From positions 7,529,501 through 7,593,500 of the forward strand of contig NZ_CP109599.1 in assembly GCF_036231945.1 (NCBI RefSeq): a DNA stretch of 64,000 nt, read 5' to 3'. Below, piece by piece: positions 32,878-41,374 of this stretch (position 1 is the first letter of the stretch; every line of letters starts with the position of its first letter). The position numbers and the translations under genes were made by a program. The notes under the pieces were generated by a model, which saw only the letters and a list, made by a program, of their open reading frames with translations, was not told where the DNA came from and did no database searches. The stretch comes from Streptomyces sp. NBC_01429. GTDB lineage: Bacteria; Actinomycetota; Actinomycetes; Streptomycetales; Streptomycetaceae.

Positions 32878-33453
32878 ATGGAACAGCAAGAGGCGCGGTC
32901 CCGCGTGCTGGCGGCCGCCGAGGAGCTGTACTACGGGCGGGGAATCCATGCGGTCGGGATCGACGAAGTCCGCGACCGGGCGGGGGTGTCCTTGGCCAAG
33001 CTCTACAAGCTCTTCCCGTCCAAGCAGCACTTGGTGGCCGCCTACCTGACCGCCCGGGGCCGGCGGCTGCGCGCGGAGCTCGCCGAGTACGTCGACCGGG
33101 CCGCCCCGGCGCCGGCGACCTCCACGGCGCGGCTGCTCGCCGTCTTCGGCCATCTGCGGGAGACGATCGACGCCCCGGAACACCGCGGCTGCGCCTTCAC
33201 CAACGCCTGGGTCGAAGCCGGAGCGCACTGCGGCCCGGCCGACGCCCTGGTCGCCGAGGCGGTGCGCGAACACAAGCGCCTGCTCGGCGACTATCTGGCA
33301 GATCTGGCGGCGGACCGCACCGACCCCCGCGGTGTCGCTGAGCAGATCCAACTGCTGACCGAGGGGGCGATGGTGTTGTCCTCGATCATGGGGCCGGATG
33401 CCGCCCGCCACGCCCGCCGCGCCGCGACCGCGGTACTCGACGCCGACACCTGA
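32878..33453 (+). CDS. TetR/AcrR-family transcriptional regulator
   Basis: A 191-aa regulator. The N-terminal helix-turn-helix is standard (RSRVLAAAEELYYGRGIHAVGIDEVRDRAGVSLAKLYKLFPSKQHLVAAYL in pieces), followed by an all-helical ligand-binding and dimerisation part ending in a GAMVLSSIMGPDAARHARRAA helix, a YcdC/QacR-like ending. It most likely represses the divergent MBL-MOSC unit and itself through the AGAACGCGCGTTCT palindromes. The ATG at 32878 has GGGGG-like bases at a distance only, so the ribosome site is weak. Confidence 0.92.
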   Translation: MEQQEARSRVLAAAEELYYGRGIHAVGIDEVRDRAGVSLAKLYKLFPSKQHLVAAYLTARGRRLRAELAEYVDRAAPAPATSTARLLAVFGHLRETIDAPEHRGCAFTNAWVEAGAHCGPADALVAEAVREHKRLLGDYLADLAADRTDPRGVAEQIQLLTEGAMVLSSIMGPDAARHARRAATAVLDADT

Positions 33454-33525
33454 CCGGCCACGGCCCGGCCCCCGGGAGACGGCCTCGCGAGCTCACGGCC
33501 CCGTCACCGAACCGGGCCGCGCGCG

Positions 33526-34476
33526 TCAGCGCGTCCCGCCGAGCGGCCCTTCGGGACCGAGCAGCCGGTCCAGTGAACCGCCCACATGCGGGCACAGCGC
33601 ACGGGTCACCTCCAGGAACGCCGCCAGTACGGGGGAGCGGTCGCTCGCGCGGAACGACATGACCAGCGCGGGCAGTTCCACCCGTGGACTCACCTCGCAG
33701 AACCAGGTGTCCGGGCGGGCCGCCACCCGCATGCACGCCGGGCCGAGCCCCACCCCCGCCCCGCACGCGGCCAGCCCGATGATGGTGTGCACGTCCCGCG
33801 CCTCGGTCGCCCCGCGCAGCGCGGGCGCGTCGTCCCCCAGCAGCGCCCGGAGCCCGGCGAAGGTGGCCGGCTCGTCGTCCGCGGCCGTCACGATCAGCCG
33901 CTGCTCCCTGAGCTGCTCCGCCCCCACCCGCCGCTGGCCCGCGTAGGGATGGCCGGCGCCGACCACAGCGACCAGCGGGTCCCGGCCCACGGTGACCGAC
34001 ACGAGATCCTCGGCGCCCGCCCCACGGGGCGCGCCCCGGCCGATGTACACATCCAGGTCGCCCGCGATCAGCGACGCGGCGCCCGGCGCCGACGACATCT
34101 CGCGCAGGACCGGCCGTACATCGGGATGGTCGCCGAGGAACCGCCCCAGTACGGAGGGCAGCAGCTCCAGCAGGGCCGAACCGATGAACCCGAGCCGCAG
34201 CCGGCCCGTCTCGCCCCGGGCGGCCCGGCCCGCGTCGCTCGCCGCCGCCGACATCTCGGCCAGCGCCCGGCGGGCCCGCGCGAGGAACGCCTCGCCCGCG
34301 GCCGTCGGAAACACACCGCCCGGCGTACGGTCGAACAGCCGGGCGCCCAGCTCCCGCTCCAGCGCCGCGATCTGTTTGGAGAGCGGCGGCTGCGCGATGC
34401 CGACGGCCGCCGCGGCCCGTCCGAAGTGCTGGTGCTCGGCCAGGGCGAGCGCGTACCGCATATGACGTGCTTCCAC
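33526..34476 (-). CDS. LysR-family transcriptional regulator
   Basis: A 316-aa LysR regulator. The N-terminal winged helix (MRYALALAEHQHFGRAAAAVGIAQPPLSKQIAALERELGARLFDRT in pieces) is textbook, and the remainder is a two-lobed effector domain. The start is the GTG at 34476 or the ATG five codons in. It diverges from a VOC gene and probably controls it: a perfect ATAC-N7-GTAT inverted repeat of LysR type lies 45 bp upstream of its start. Effector unknown. Confidence 0.93.
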   Translation of the reverse strand: MEARHMRYALALAEHQHFGRAAAAVGIAQPPLSKQIAALERELGARLFDRTPGGVFPTAAGEAFLARARRALAEMSAAASDAGRAARGETGRLRLGFIGSALLELLPSVLGRFLGDHPDVRPVLREMSSAPGAASLIAGDLDVYIGRGAPRGAGAEDLVSVTVGRDPLVAVVGAGHPYAGQRRVGAEQLREQRLIVTAADDEPATFAGLRALLGDDAPALRGATEARDVHTIIGLAACGAGVGLGPACMRVAARPDTWFCEVSPRVELPALVMSFRASDRSPVLAAFLEVTRALCPHVGGSLDRLLGPEGPLGGTR

Positions 34477-34520
34477 ACCGCGACCCTACGTCCGCACCGG
34501 GACGTCCACACCGGGCGCCG

Positions 34521-34539
34521 CGATACCCGGAGGGTATCG
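34521..34539. promoter_or_regulatory. LysR-type inverted repeat
   Basis: CGATACCC-GGA-GGGTATCG, perfect 8-bp arms containing T-N11-A. It lies between the LysR gene and the VOC gene; a further GATATCCCGG at 34555-34564 resembles a half site. Confidence 0.7.
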
Positions 34540-34620
34540 CGGACGGTGTTGTGAGATATCCCGGTGGATGACACCGTCCGGCTCCTGTGGACTGGGAACC
34601 GATCCCCAAGGAGAGCCCAC

Positions 34621-35001
34621 ATGATCCTCAAGACCTATGCCCGGGTATTCACCCGCTCCGTCGACGACTCGCTGCCCGTGCTGCGTGAACTGGTCGGCGC
34701 CGAACCCGACTTCCGCGTCACCTTCCAGGACCTGGAGATCGCCGCCATCGGCGACTTCTGCGTGGTGGCGGGCACCGACGAGGCGCTCGCCCCCTACCGC
34801 CACACGATCGGACCGCTGATCGTCGACGATCTCGACGCGACCAGGGAGGCCGTCGTGGCGCTGGGGGCCGAGCTGACCGTGCCGTACTTCGAGAGCGCGA
34901 GCGGCCACGGCTTCTACGCGAGGAATCCCGACGGCGCGGTCATCGAATACGTGCGGTGGCGGCCCGAGTTCGCCCGTCTCGTCTTCGGGGCGGACCACTG
35001 A
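34621..35001 (+). CDS. VOC-family protein
   Basis: A 126-aa single-domain vicinal-oxygen-chelate protein: two betaalphabetabetabeta modules (ARVFTRSVDDSLPVLRELVG and DDLDATREAVVALGAEL) ending in GHGFYARNPDGAVIEYVRW, the usual last strand with a metal-ligand Glu. It could detoxify or bind a small molecule. AAGGAG stands 8 nt before the ATG. Divergence from the LysR gene suggests it is the regulated target. Confidence 0.85.
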   Translation: MILKTYARVFTRSVDDSLPVLRELVGAEPDFRVTFQDLEIAAIGDFCVVAGTDEALAPYRHTIGPLIVDDLDATREAVVALGAELTVPYFESASGHGFYARNPDGAVIEYVRWRPEFARLVFGADH

Positions 35002-35140
35002 CGTGTGAGCAACCGATTTCTGCGGGGGGCGGCGGGATGCCGTCCCCCGTGGCGCGCAACGGGTCGGCCGTACGGCGAACGAGAAGGAGCGGCAACTGCC
35101 TTCTCGTCGCCGAGAATCGAATCGACGAGGTGGGACGGAC

Positions 35141-35151
35141 CGAAAGTTTCG
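35141..35151. promoter_or_regulatory. CGAAAGTTTCG palindrome upstream of the alginate-lyase-family gene
   Basis: Perfect 11-nt odd palindrome, 137 bp before the start codon. It resembles the CGAAA-N-TTTCG repeats reported in front of Streptomyces xylanase genes. A GAAACTTTC copy occurs in the galactan locus at 46184-46192. Confidence 0.5.
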
Positions 35152-35287
35152 CATTCGGTTCGGGCCGGAGACATGACGTTCATCTGCCCGCAGCATAGGG
35201 ACCGGTTTCCATCCCCGTACGTCTCTCCGCCATCCCCCCCCAACCACGCGCCCCCCACGGTGCTCGTTCTCCGGGAGTGAGATCTCC

Positions 35288-36517
35288 ATGAGCCGCAACA
35301 TCACCCACGCCATGTCCCGCCGCGGCCTGCTCAGGGCCGCCGGCGGGCTCGCCGTCGCCGGGGCGGCGGGTGGCCTCGCCACCTCCGTCGTCGCCGGCTC
35401 CGCCCAGGCAGCCCCGGCCACCTTCACCCACCCCGGCATGCTGAACGCGTCCGGCGAACTCAACCGCGCCAAGGTACGTGTGGCGGCCGGCAACGACCCC
35501 TGGCTGGCCGGCTGGAACCGGCTGACCGCCAACTCGCACGCCCAGTCGGGATGGCAGCCCAATCCCCAGGCCACCATCATCCGCGGCGGCACCGGCGAGA
35601 ACTACGGAACGCTCTACAACGACATCCACGCGGCCTACCAGAACGCCCTGCGCTGGCAGATCGGCGGCACCACCGCCCACGGCGACACGGCCCGGAACAT
35701 CCTCAACGCCTGGTCGGCCACGCTCACCACGGTCACCGGCAACGCCGACCGGTTCCTCGCCGCCGGGATCTACGGCTACCAGTTCGCGCAGGCCGCCGAA
35801 CTGATGCGTGGCTACTCCGGCTTCGACCTCGACCGGTTCCGGCGGATGATGGTGAACGTCTTCTACCCGCTGAACAACCAGTTCCTGACGGAGCACAACG
35901 GCGCCTGCATCACCAACTACTGGGCCAACTGGGACCTGTGCAACATGAACTCGATCCTGGCGATCGGGATCCTCAACGACGACGCGGGCAAGTACGACCA
36001 GGCCGTCAACTACTTCAAGAACGGCGCGGGCAACGGCGCGATCCAGAAGGCCGTCCCCTTCGTGTACGAGAGCCAGGGCCTGGCCCAGTGGCAGGAGTCC
36101 GGCCGGGACCAGGGCCACACCATGATGGGCATGGGCCAGATGGGCGCCTTCTGCGAGATGGCCTGGAACCAGGGTGACGACCTGTACGGCTACGACAACA
36201 ACCGCTTCATGAAGGCGGCCCAGTACGTCGCCAAGTACAACCTCGGCCAGGACGTGCCCTGGACCAAGTACACCTGGGGCACCGGCCAGAGCTGCGCCTA
36301 CCAGGAACACACCGCCATCTCCGCGGACAGCCGCGGCCAGGCCAGGCCCGTGTGGGACATCCTCCACTACCACTACGCCAGGCGCCGCAACCTCTCCGTC
36401 CCGTACATCACCGCCATCGCCGAGAGCGTCCGTCCCGAGGGCGGCGGCGGTGACTACGGGCCGAACAGCGGCGGCTTCGACCAACTGGGCTTCGGCACAC
36501 TGCTGTACGCCAAGTGA
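35288..36517 (+). CDS. Tat-exported alginate-lyase-family protein
   Basis: A 409-aa secreted protein. The N terminus has a twin-arginine signal (SRRGLLRAAGGLAVAGAAGG, Arg11-Arg12) and an AQAA-type cleavage site near residue 41. The mature part is an alpha/alpha toroid typical of the alginate lyase superfamily (PL5/PL38-like), with ACITNYWANWDLCNM and ESGRDQGHTMMGMGQMG, where Asn, Arg and His residues would serve uronate binding and beta-elimination. Tyr/Trp enrichment suits a glycan groove. Substrate could be alginate or another polyuronate such as glucuronan. AGATCTCC before the ATG is weak. It is single, facing the GT39-like gene. Confidence 0.8.
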   Translation: MSRNITHAMSRRGLLRAAGGLAVAGAAGGLATSVVAGSAQAAPATFTHPGMLNASGELNRAKVRVAAGNDPWLAGWNRLTANSHAQSGWQPNPQATIIRGGTGENYGTLYNDIHAAYQNALRWQIGGTTAHGDTARNILNAWSATLTTVTGNADRFLAAGIYGYQFAQAAELMRGYSGFDLDRFRRMMVNVFYPLNNQFLTEHNGACITNYWANWDLCNMNSILAIGILNDDAGKYDQAVNYFKNGAGNGAIQKAVPFVYESQGLAQWQESGRDQGHTMMGMGQMGAFCEMAWNQGDDLYGYDNNRFMKAAQYVAKYNLGQDVPWTKYTWGTGQSCAYQEHTAISADSRGQARPVWDILHYHYARRRNLSVPYITAIAESVRPEGGGGDYGPNSGGFDQLGFGTLLYAK

Positions 36518-36563
36518 CCCGTCACGAGGGGGAGTCGGGGCGCCCCGCTGATGGTCCCGGGGG

Positions 36564-38003
36564 TCAGCACGCTCCCGGGCGGGCGTAGAGCGTGATCTGA
36601 GCCCGCGTCACCCGCCGGGTGCCGCACCGCTCGAAGTCCGCCCGGAGGGTCGATCGTTTGACGTTCTCCCGGTCCGTCGCCTCCAGCGGCTCACCGGCCA
36701 CGTCATGGACCACGACGATCCTCCGGGCGGCCAGCATCCGGGCCCGGACCGCGCCCGGCGTCAACTCCGTACCGTGCAGGGTGTCCGAGGCGACGGGGGA
36801 GCGGTCCAGGGCGAGATCCGAGAGCCCCCGGAACTCCTGTGGCCGGGCCAGCGTCCACACCCGCCGCCGCGCGGGCGTGAAGATCAGCCCGTCGCCCGGT
36901 CGCGCGCTCTCCCGCACCGCGCGCGCGATGGCGGTGGCATCGTTCTGCCGACTCTGCGGAGTGCGCAGGTGTGTGCCCACCGGGACCAGCGCCAGCACGA
37001 CGAGCAGCCCGGCCCCCGCTGTCACCGCGTACCCGTGAAGTCGCGCCCCGCGTGCGCCGTCCCCGTCCCCCGCGCGCCGCCACACCCCGTCGAGCGCGGC
37101 GCCGAGAAGCAGGGCCAGCGCCGCGGTGTACGACAGGACGTACCGCTCGACGTACAGCGCCCGCAGTGGAGTCAGCGCCATCAGCAGCGCGGTCGGCAGG
37201 ATCAGCAGCGGCAGCGCGAGCGTGCCCAGCCGCAGCGGCGGTGGCGGGACTTTCGCCACCGCCGCTGCGGTACGGGGCGGCGTACGCGCGCACAACAGGC
37301 CGATCAGTGCGACCGCCGCGAAGCCGAGCGTGTGCCGCGCGCCGGGTGCGCCGATCCAGTTGACCTGCGACGACTGGGTGGTGCTGAAGACCGCGAGCGG
37401 CAGTGTGCCCACGACCACCACCCCCGCGGCCACGCTCCACCCACGGGTGACCGGGCGCGCCGGTCCGGACCTGAACACCGTCACGCCGTGGGCGAGCAGG
37501 GTCAGCAGCGCGAACTCGTGCAGCAGACAGGCGGTCAGTATGACGGCGGCGTACGCGGCCCACCGGCGCCCGCGCGGCCTGCCCACCGCCGCCGTCAGCA
37601 GCCATGTCGTCCAGATGACGAGGGCGCACACCAGCGCGTACGAGCGGCCTTCCTGCGCGTATCGCTGTACGGCGGGGATCAGCGGGAAGACCAGCCCGGC
37701 CAGCAGCCCGGCGCGCGGCCCCGCGAGTGTCCGCCCCAGCAGCGCGATTCCGGCGGCGCCCGCCGCCACCGCGAGCACCGACGGCAGCCGCAGCGCGGCC
37801 AGTCCGCCGTCCCACACCCCGAACACCCCGTGCAGACACAGGTAGTAGAGCCCGTGCACCGCGTCGACGTGGCCGAGCGTGCGCCAGATCTCCGGCAGGG
37901 TCCGGTGCGCCACCTCGTAGGTGACGGCCTCGTCGCCCCACAGGGTGTCCTCGCGCCGGATCCCCCACAGCCCGAGCACCAGGGCCAGGGCGACGGGCGC
38001 CAT
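36564..38003 (-). CDS. GT39-like membrane glycosyltransferase
   Basis: At least 479 aa with about ten membrane helices. The first luminal loop carries DTLWGDEAVTYEVAHRTLPEI with the catalytic acidic pair, followed by DAVHGLYYL and RYAQEGRSYAL, both typical of ArnT/PMT-like GT-C enzymes that transfer a sugar from a polyprenyl carrier. A soluble C-terminal domain completes it. The start is uncertain: the ATG at 38003 begins in front of the first helix, but the frame is open to 38504, and a Pro/Ala/Phe-rich cytoplasmic head (to about 38200) could be real, for example from the TTG at 38093. No clear ribosome site was found. Confidence 0.75.
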   Translation of the reverse strand: MAPVALALVLGLWGIRREDTLWGDEAVTYEVAHRTLPEIWRTLGHVDAVHGLYYLCLHGVFGVWDGGLAALRLPSVLAVAAGAAGIALLGRTLAGPRAGLLAGLVFPLIPAVQRYAQEGRSYALVCALVIWTTWLLTAAVGRPRGRRWAAYAAVILTACLLHEFALLTLLAHGVTVFRSGPARPVTRGWSVAAGVVVVGTLPLAVFSTTQSSQVNWIGAPGARHTLGFAAVALIGLLCARTPPRTAAAVAKVPPPPLRLGTLALPLLILPTALLMALTPLRALYVERYVLSYTAALALLLGAALDGVWRRAGDGDGARGARLHGYAVTAGAGLLVVLALVPVGTHLRTPQSRQNDATAIARAVRESARPGDGLIFTPARRRVWTLARPQEFRGLSDLALDRSPVASDTLHGTELTPGAVRARMLAARRIVVVHDVAGEPLEATDRENVKRSTLRADFERCGTRRVTRAQITLYARPGAC

Positions 38004-38263
38004 GGTGACCAGGACCGGCGCGAAGGCGCGCCGCCGGGCGGCGGGTGCGGACTGTTGCGCGGGCGGGGGCGCCGTCGTCGGGAGCGGCGCCAAGGATGGT
38101 GCGAAAGCCGGTGCGAAGGGCGGTGAGGAGTACGGAAAAGAGTGCGGTAAGGGGTGCGGTGCGCGGGGAATGGCGGGGCTCCGTTCACGAAATGCCGGTC
38201 TGCCCGCACTATTCCGGATCGAGGCGGTGTGTTCCCGCGCGACGCGATGGATCCCCGGCGCCG

Positions 38264-38641
38264 CTACGCGTCGTGCTCGTCCTCCGCGCGGTCGGGCAGG
38301 TCGCGGGCGCCCAGGCGCAGATGCTCGATGTGGTAGACGGCTTCGTCGAGGAGCTGTGCGACATGGGTGTCGTACAGGCTGTAGACGATCCGCCTGCCCT
38401 GCCGGGCCCCGGTCACCAGCCCCAGCGCGCGCAGCAGCCGCAGCTGGTGCGAGACGGCGGACTGCTCCATGGCCACGGCCCCGGCCAGTTCGGTCACGCC
38501 GCACGGGCTCTGCCGCAGGCGCGTGAGGATCATCAGCCGGGAGGGCGTCGCCAGCGCCTGGAGTGTCGCGGCGATCGTGGCGGCGGAGTCCGCGTCGAGA
38601 TGTCCGGTCGGCGTGGCGCGTTCATCGACTCCGTGTCCCAT
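38264..38641 (-). CDS. ArsR/SmtB-family metal-responsive repressor
   Basis: A 125-aa winged-helix protein: TLQALATPSRLMILTRLRQSPCGVTELAGAVAMEQSAVSHQLRLLRALGLVTGARQGRRIVYSLYDTHVAQLLDEAVYH in pieces is a clear ArsR core. The alpha5 region DTHVAQLLDEAVYHIEH, with Asp, His, His and Glu/His, matches the CzrA/SmtB alpha5 zinc/cobalt site; a Cys sits in the alpha3 region. It diverges from the P1B ATPase and an operator with TGAA-N6-TTCA lies between, so it should repress the pump and itself until metal binds. Confidence 0.92.
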   Translation of the reverse strand: MGHGVDERATPTGHLDADSAATIAATLQALATPSRLMILTRLRQSPCGVTELAGAVAMEQSAVSHQLRLLRALGLVTGARQGRRIVYSLYDTHVAQLLDEAVYHIEHLRLGARDLPDRAEDEHDA

Positions 38642-38667
38642 GCGCTCATCGTATATCCACAAACACG

Positions 38668-38681
38668 TGAAGACCTCTTCA
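38668..38681. promoter_or_regulatory. ArsR/SmtB-type operator
   Basis: TGAAGA-CC-TCTTCA inverted repeat (extended to 9-bp arms with one mismatch), matching the TGAA-N6-TTCA core of SmtB/CzrA sites, between the repressor and the ATPase genes. Confidence 0.75.
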
Positions 38682-38744
38682 TGTATTCCGCTATGGTGGG
38701 CGGGAGCGCGTTCGCGCTGCCCCCCGACCAAGAGGTGTGCTCCG

Positions 38745-40751
38745 ATGGCTCTTCCCGTGCTCGGCGAACAGAACGAAAAGGGTGAACGGGACGAAGGGGT
38801 CGCGTCGCGCCCCCGGACCGCGCTGCCGCCGCCGCGCCGGACCCGGCTGTTCGCGCTGCCCGAGGTGCGCTGGGCCGCAGTCTCCGCGCTCGCCTTCGTC
38901 CTCGCCTTCCCGCTCGATCTGACCGGTGCCCCCGGCTGGACCTGGGGACCGCTGTACGCGCTCTGCTACGCCGCCGGGGGATGGGAGCCGGGCTGGGCCG
39001 GACTGCGGGCGCTGCGCGAGCGGACACTCGATGTCGACCTGCTGATGGTGGTCGCCGCGATCGGGGCGGCGGCGATCGGACAGTTCCTCGACGGCGGCCT
39101 GCTCATCGTCATCTTCGCCGTCTCGGGCGCGCTGGAGGCGCTGGCGACCCGGCGCACCGAGGATTCGGTGCGCGGCCTGCTCGACCTGGCGCCCGCCACG
39201 GCCGTACGGCTCGCGGAGAGCGGCGAGGAGACCGTCCACCTCGCGGATCTCGCGGTCGGTGACCTCGTCCTCGTACGGCCGGGGGAGCGGCTGCCCGCCG
39301 ACGGCACCGTGGTCGACGGCGCCAGTGACGTGGACCAGGCGACCATCACAGGCGAGCCGCTGCCGGTCACCAGGACGCCCGGCGACCCGGTGTTCGCCGG
39401 GACGCTCAACGGCACGGGCGCGCTGCGCGTACGGGTGGACAAGGACGCCTCCGAGTCGGTCATCGCCCGGATCGTGGAGATGGTCGCCGAGGCGAGCGGC
39501 ACGAAGGCGCCCACACAGCTGTTCATCGAGAAGGTCGAACAGCGCTACTCGGCCGGTGTCGTGGTCGCCACCCTGGCGCTGTTCGGCCTGCCGCTCGCCT
39601 TCGGTGCGGACTTCACCGCGACGCTGCTGCGCGCCATGACCTTCATGATCGTCGCCTCGCCGTGCGCGGTGGTCCTGGCCACGATGCCCCCGCTGCTCTC
39701 CGCGATCGCCAACGCCGGGCGCCACGGGGTCCTGGTCAAGTCGGCGGTCGTGATGGAACGGCTCGGCGCGGTGAACCGGGTGGCGCTGGACAAGACCGGC
39801 ACCCTGACCGAGGGTTCGCCCCGGGTCACCGACGTGATGCCGCTGCCCGCCGTACCCGGCGCGGGCGGGCAGTGGACCGAGGAAGAGGTCCTGGCGCTGG
39901 CCGCCTCCGCCGAGCACTCCAGCGAACACCCGCTGGCTCGCGCGGTGGTGGCCCTCGCCGGGGAACGGGGCGTGCGGCTGTCCCCCGCCGGGGAGTTCTC
40001 CTCCGCGCCGGGCCGGGGCGTCCGGGCGCTGGTCGGCGGCCGGGAGGTGCGGGTCGGCAGTCCGGCCGCGCTGCTGGGAGCAGACGGCGGCCCGGTCCGT
40101 ACGGCGGTGGCACGCGCCGAGGACGCCGGGCGCACGGCCGTCGTGGTCCTCGTCGACGGCGCTCCGGCCGCCGTGCTCGCCCTGGCCGACCGGCTGCGCC
40201 CCGGAGCCGCCGACGCGGTCGCCGCGCTCGGCCGCCTCACCGGCACCGCCCCCACCCTGCTCACCGGCGACAACGAGCGGGCCGCCGGCCGGCTCGCCGA
40301 GGAGGTCGGCATCGGCGACGTCCGCGCGGGGCTGCTGCCCGAGGACAAGGCCGCCGCCGTACGGGAGTGGGAGGAGGCGGGCGACCGGACGCTGGTGGTG
40401 GGCGACGGCGTCAACGACGCGCCCGCGCTCGCCGCCGCGCACAGCGGCATCGCCCTCGGCCGGGCCGGCTCCGACCTGGCGCTGGAGACGGCCGACGCGG
40501 TCGTCGTGCGCGACGAACTGGCCACGGTCCCGGCCGTCGTCGCCCTCTCCCGCCGCGCCCGCCGCCTCGTGGTGCAGAACCTCGTCATCGCCTCGGTCTG
40601 CATCGGCGCGCTGGTCGTCTGGGACCTCGCCGGACAGCTGCCCCTGCCGCTCGGCGTCGCCGGCCACGAGGGCTCCACCGTCCTGGTCGGCCTCAACGGC
40701 CTTCGCCTGCTGCGTGATTCGGCCTGGCGGCGCGCGTCGGCCACCGGGTAG
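38745..40751 (+). CDS. P1B-4-type heavy-metal-transporting ATPase (Co/Zn/Fe efflux)
   Basis: A 668-aa P-type ATPase. TGEP at 202-205 (actuator), the membrane SPC at 305-307, DKTGT with phosphorylated Asp349, the HP dipeptide in EHSSEHPLARAV, and GDGVNDAPAL are in place. The last membrane helix has HEGSTVLVGLNGLRLL from His641. The SPC plus HEGxT pair and the lack of N-terminal CxxC domains define subtype P1B-4 (CoaT/CtpD/CtpJ), which exports cobalt, and in some members zinc or iron. GAGG lies about 10 nt before the ATG. Control by the divergent ArsR protein is supported by the operator between them. Confidence 0.93.
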   Translation: MALPVLGEQNEKGERDEGVASRPRTALPPPRRTRLFALPEVRWAAVSALAFVLAFPLDLTGAPGWTWGPLYALCYAAGGWEPGWAGLRALRERTLDVDLLMVVAAIGAAAIGQFLDGGLLIVIFAVSGALEALATRRTEDSVRGLLDLAPATAVRLAESGEETVHLADLAVGDLVLVRPGERLPADGTVVDGASDVDQATITGEPLPVTRTPGDPVFAGTLNGTGALRVRVDKDASESVIARIVEMVAEASGTKAPTQLFIEKVEQRYSAGVVVATLALFGLPLAFGADFTATLLRAMTFMIVASPCAVVLATMPPLLSAIANAGRHGVLVKSAVVMERLGAVNRVALDKTGTLTEGSPRVTDVMPLPAVPGAGGQWTEEEVLALAASAEHSSEHPLARAVVALAGERGVRLSPAGEFSSAPGRGVRALVGGREVRVGSPAALLGADGGPVRTAVARAEDAGRTAVVVLVDGAPAAVLALADRLRPGAADAVAALGRLTGTAPTLLTGDNERAAGRLAEEVGIGDVRAGLLPEDKAAAVREWEEAGDRTLVVGDGVNDAPALAAAHSGIALGRAGSDLALETADAVVVRDELATVPAVVALSRRARRLVVQNLVIASVCIGALVVWDLAGQLPLPLGVAGHEGSTVLVGLNGLRLLRDSAWRRASATG

Positions 40752-40852
40752 GGGGGACGGCGCGCGGGGGGCCGTCCTGTGGTGAAACGAAGGCGCGACG
40801 GGCCGTACGATCGACATGCTGTCCATCGCACATCCTCAGGAGGCACGCGTCC

Positions 40853-41356
40853 ATGACGCCGCCCGCTACCGCCACCGTCCTCATGACCCTGGACGAGCAA
40901 CTCGCCCGTTCGGCCCCGGAACAGCAGGGCGCCCTGTGGAGACTGGCGGAACCGGGACGCGGTCTGGATGCCAACGTTGTCAGGCTGTCGCCGGGCGGGG
41001 GAGTGGCCGAGCACAGCGACGACGTGCTCGACGTCCTGCTGGTCGTCCTCGACGGCGACGGCTACCTCGGCACGCCGGACGGCCGTCAGCGGCTCACCCC
41101 GCACACGGTGGTCTGGTTACCCAGGACCTCGTACCGCTCCCTGAGCGCGGGCGACAGCGGCCTCGTCTATCTGACCGCCCACCCGCGCCGCCCGGGGCTG
41201 TCCGTCTCCGGTGCGGGGTCCGGTGTGCGCTCCACCGAGGGCGGCGGACCGTCCCGCCGACGCGGCCGGGTGTGCGCCGAGTGCGGGCGGCTCGCGCAGG
41301 AGAGCGACGCGAGGTTCTGCGGCCGGTGCGGTCACCGGCTGCCGGAACGGCCCTGA
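40853..41356 (+). CDS. Cupin-domain protein with C-terminal zinc ribbon
   Basis: A 167-aa protein. Residues 25-110 form a small cupin barrel (VVRLSPGGGVAEHSDDVLDVLLVVLDGDGYLGTPDG, HTVVWLPRTSYRSLSAG). A flexible Gly/Ser/Arg linker leads to a zinc ribbon with Cys141, Cys144, Cys156 and Cys159 (CAEC ... CGRC). The cupin lacks the full set of His ligands, keeping mainly His54 and His84, so sensing or binding is as likely as catalysis. AGGAGG stands 9 nt before the ATG. It follows the metal ATPase by 101 bp on the same strand, so a role in metal handling is possible but not shown. Confidence 0.82.
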   Translation: MTPPATATVLMTLDEQLARSAPEQQGALWRLAEPGRGLDANVVRLSPGGGVAEHSDDVLDVLLVVLDGDGYLGTPDGRQRLTPHTVVWLPRTSYRSLSAGDSGLVYLTAHPRRPGLSVSGAGSGVRSTEGGGPSRRRGRVCAECGRLAQESDARFCGRCGHRLPERP

Positions 41357-41374
41357 CCGGCCCTGCGGCCGGTC
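41355..41374. terminator. Bidirectional terminator hairpin
   Basis: GACCGGCC-CTGC-GGCCGGTC, perfect 8-bp stem. It starts within the cupin stop codon and ends one base before the stop of the convergent hypothetical gene. Confidence 0.7.

Noticed and set aside
38691..40826. Leftward frame of about 700 codons opposite the P1B ATPase
   Set aside because: Low-complexity antisense translation; the sense strand has all P-type ATPase motifs.
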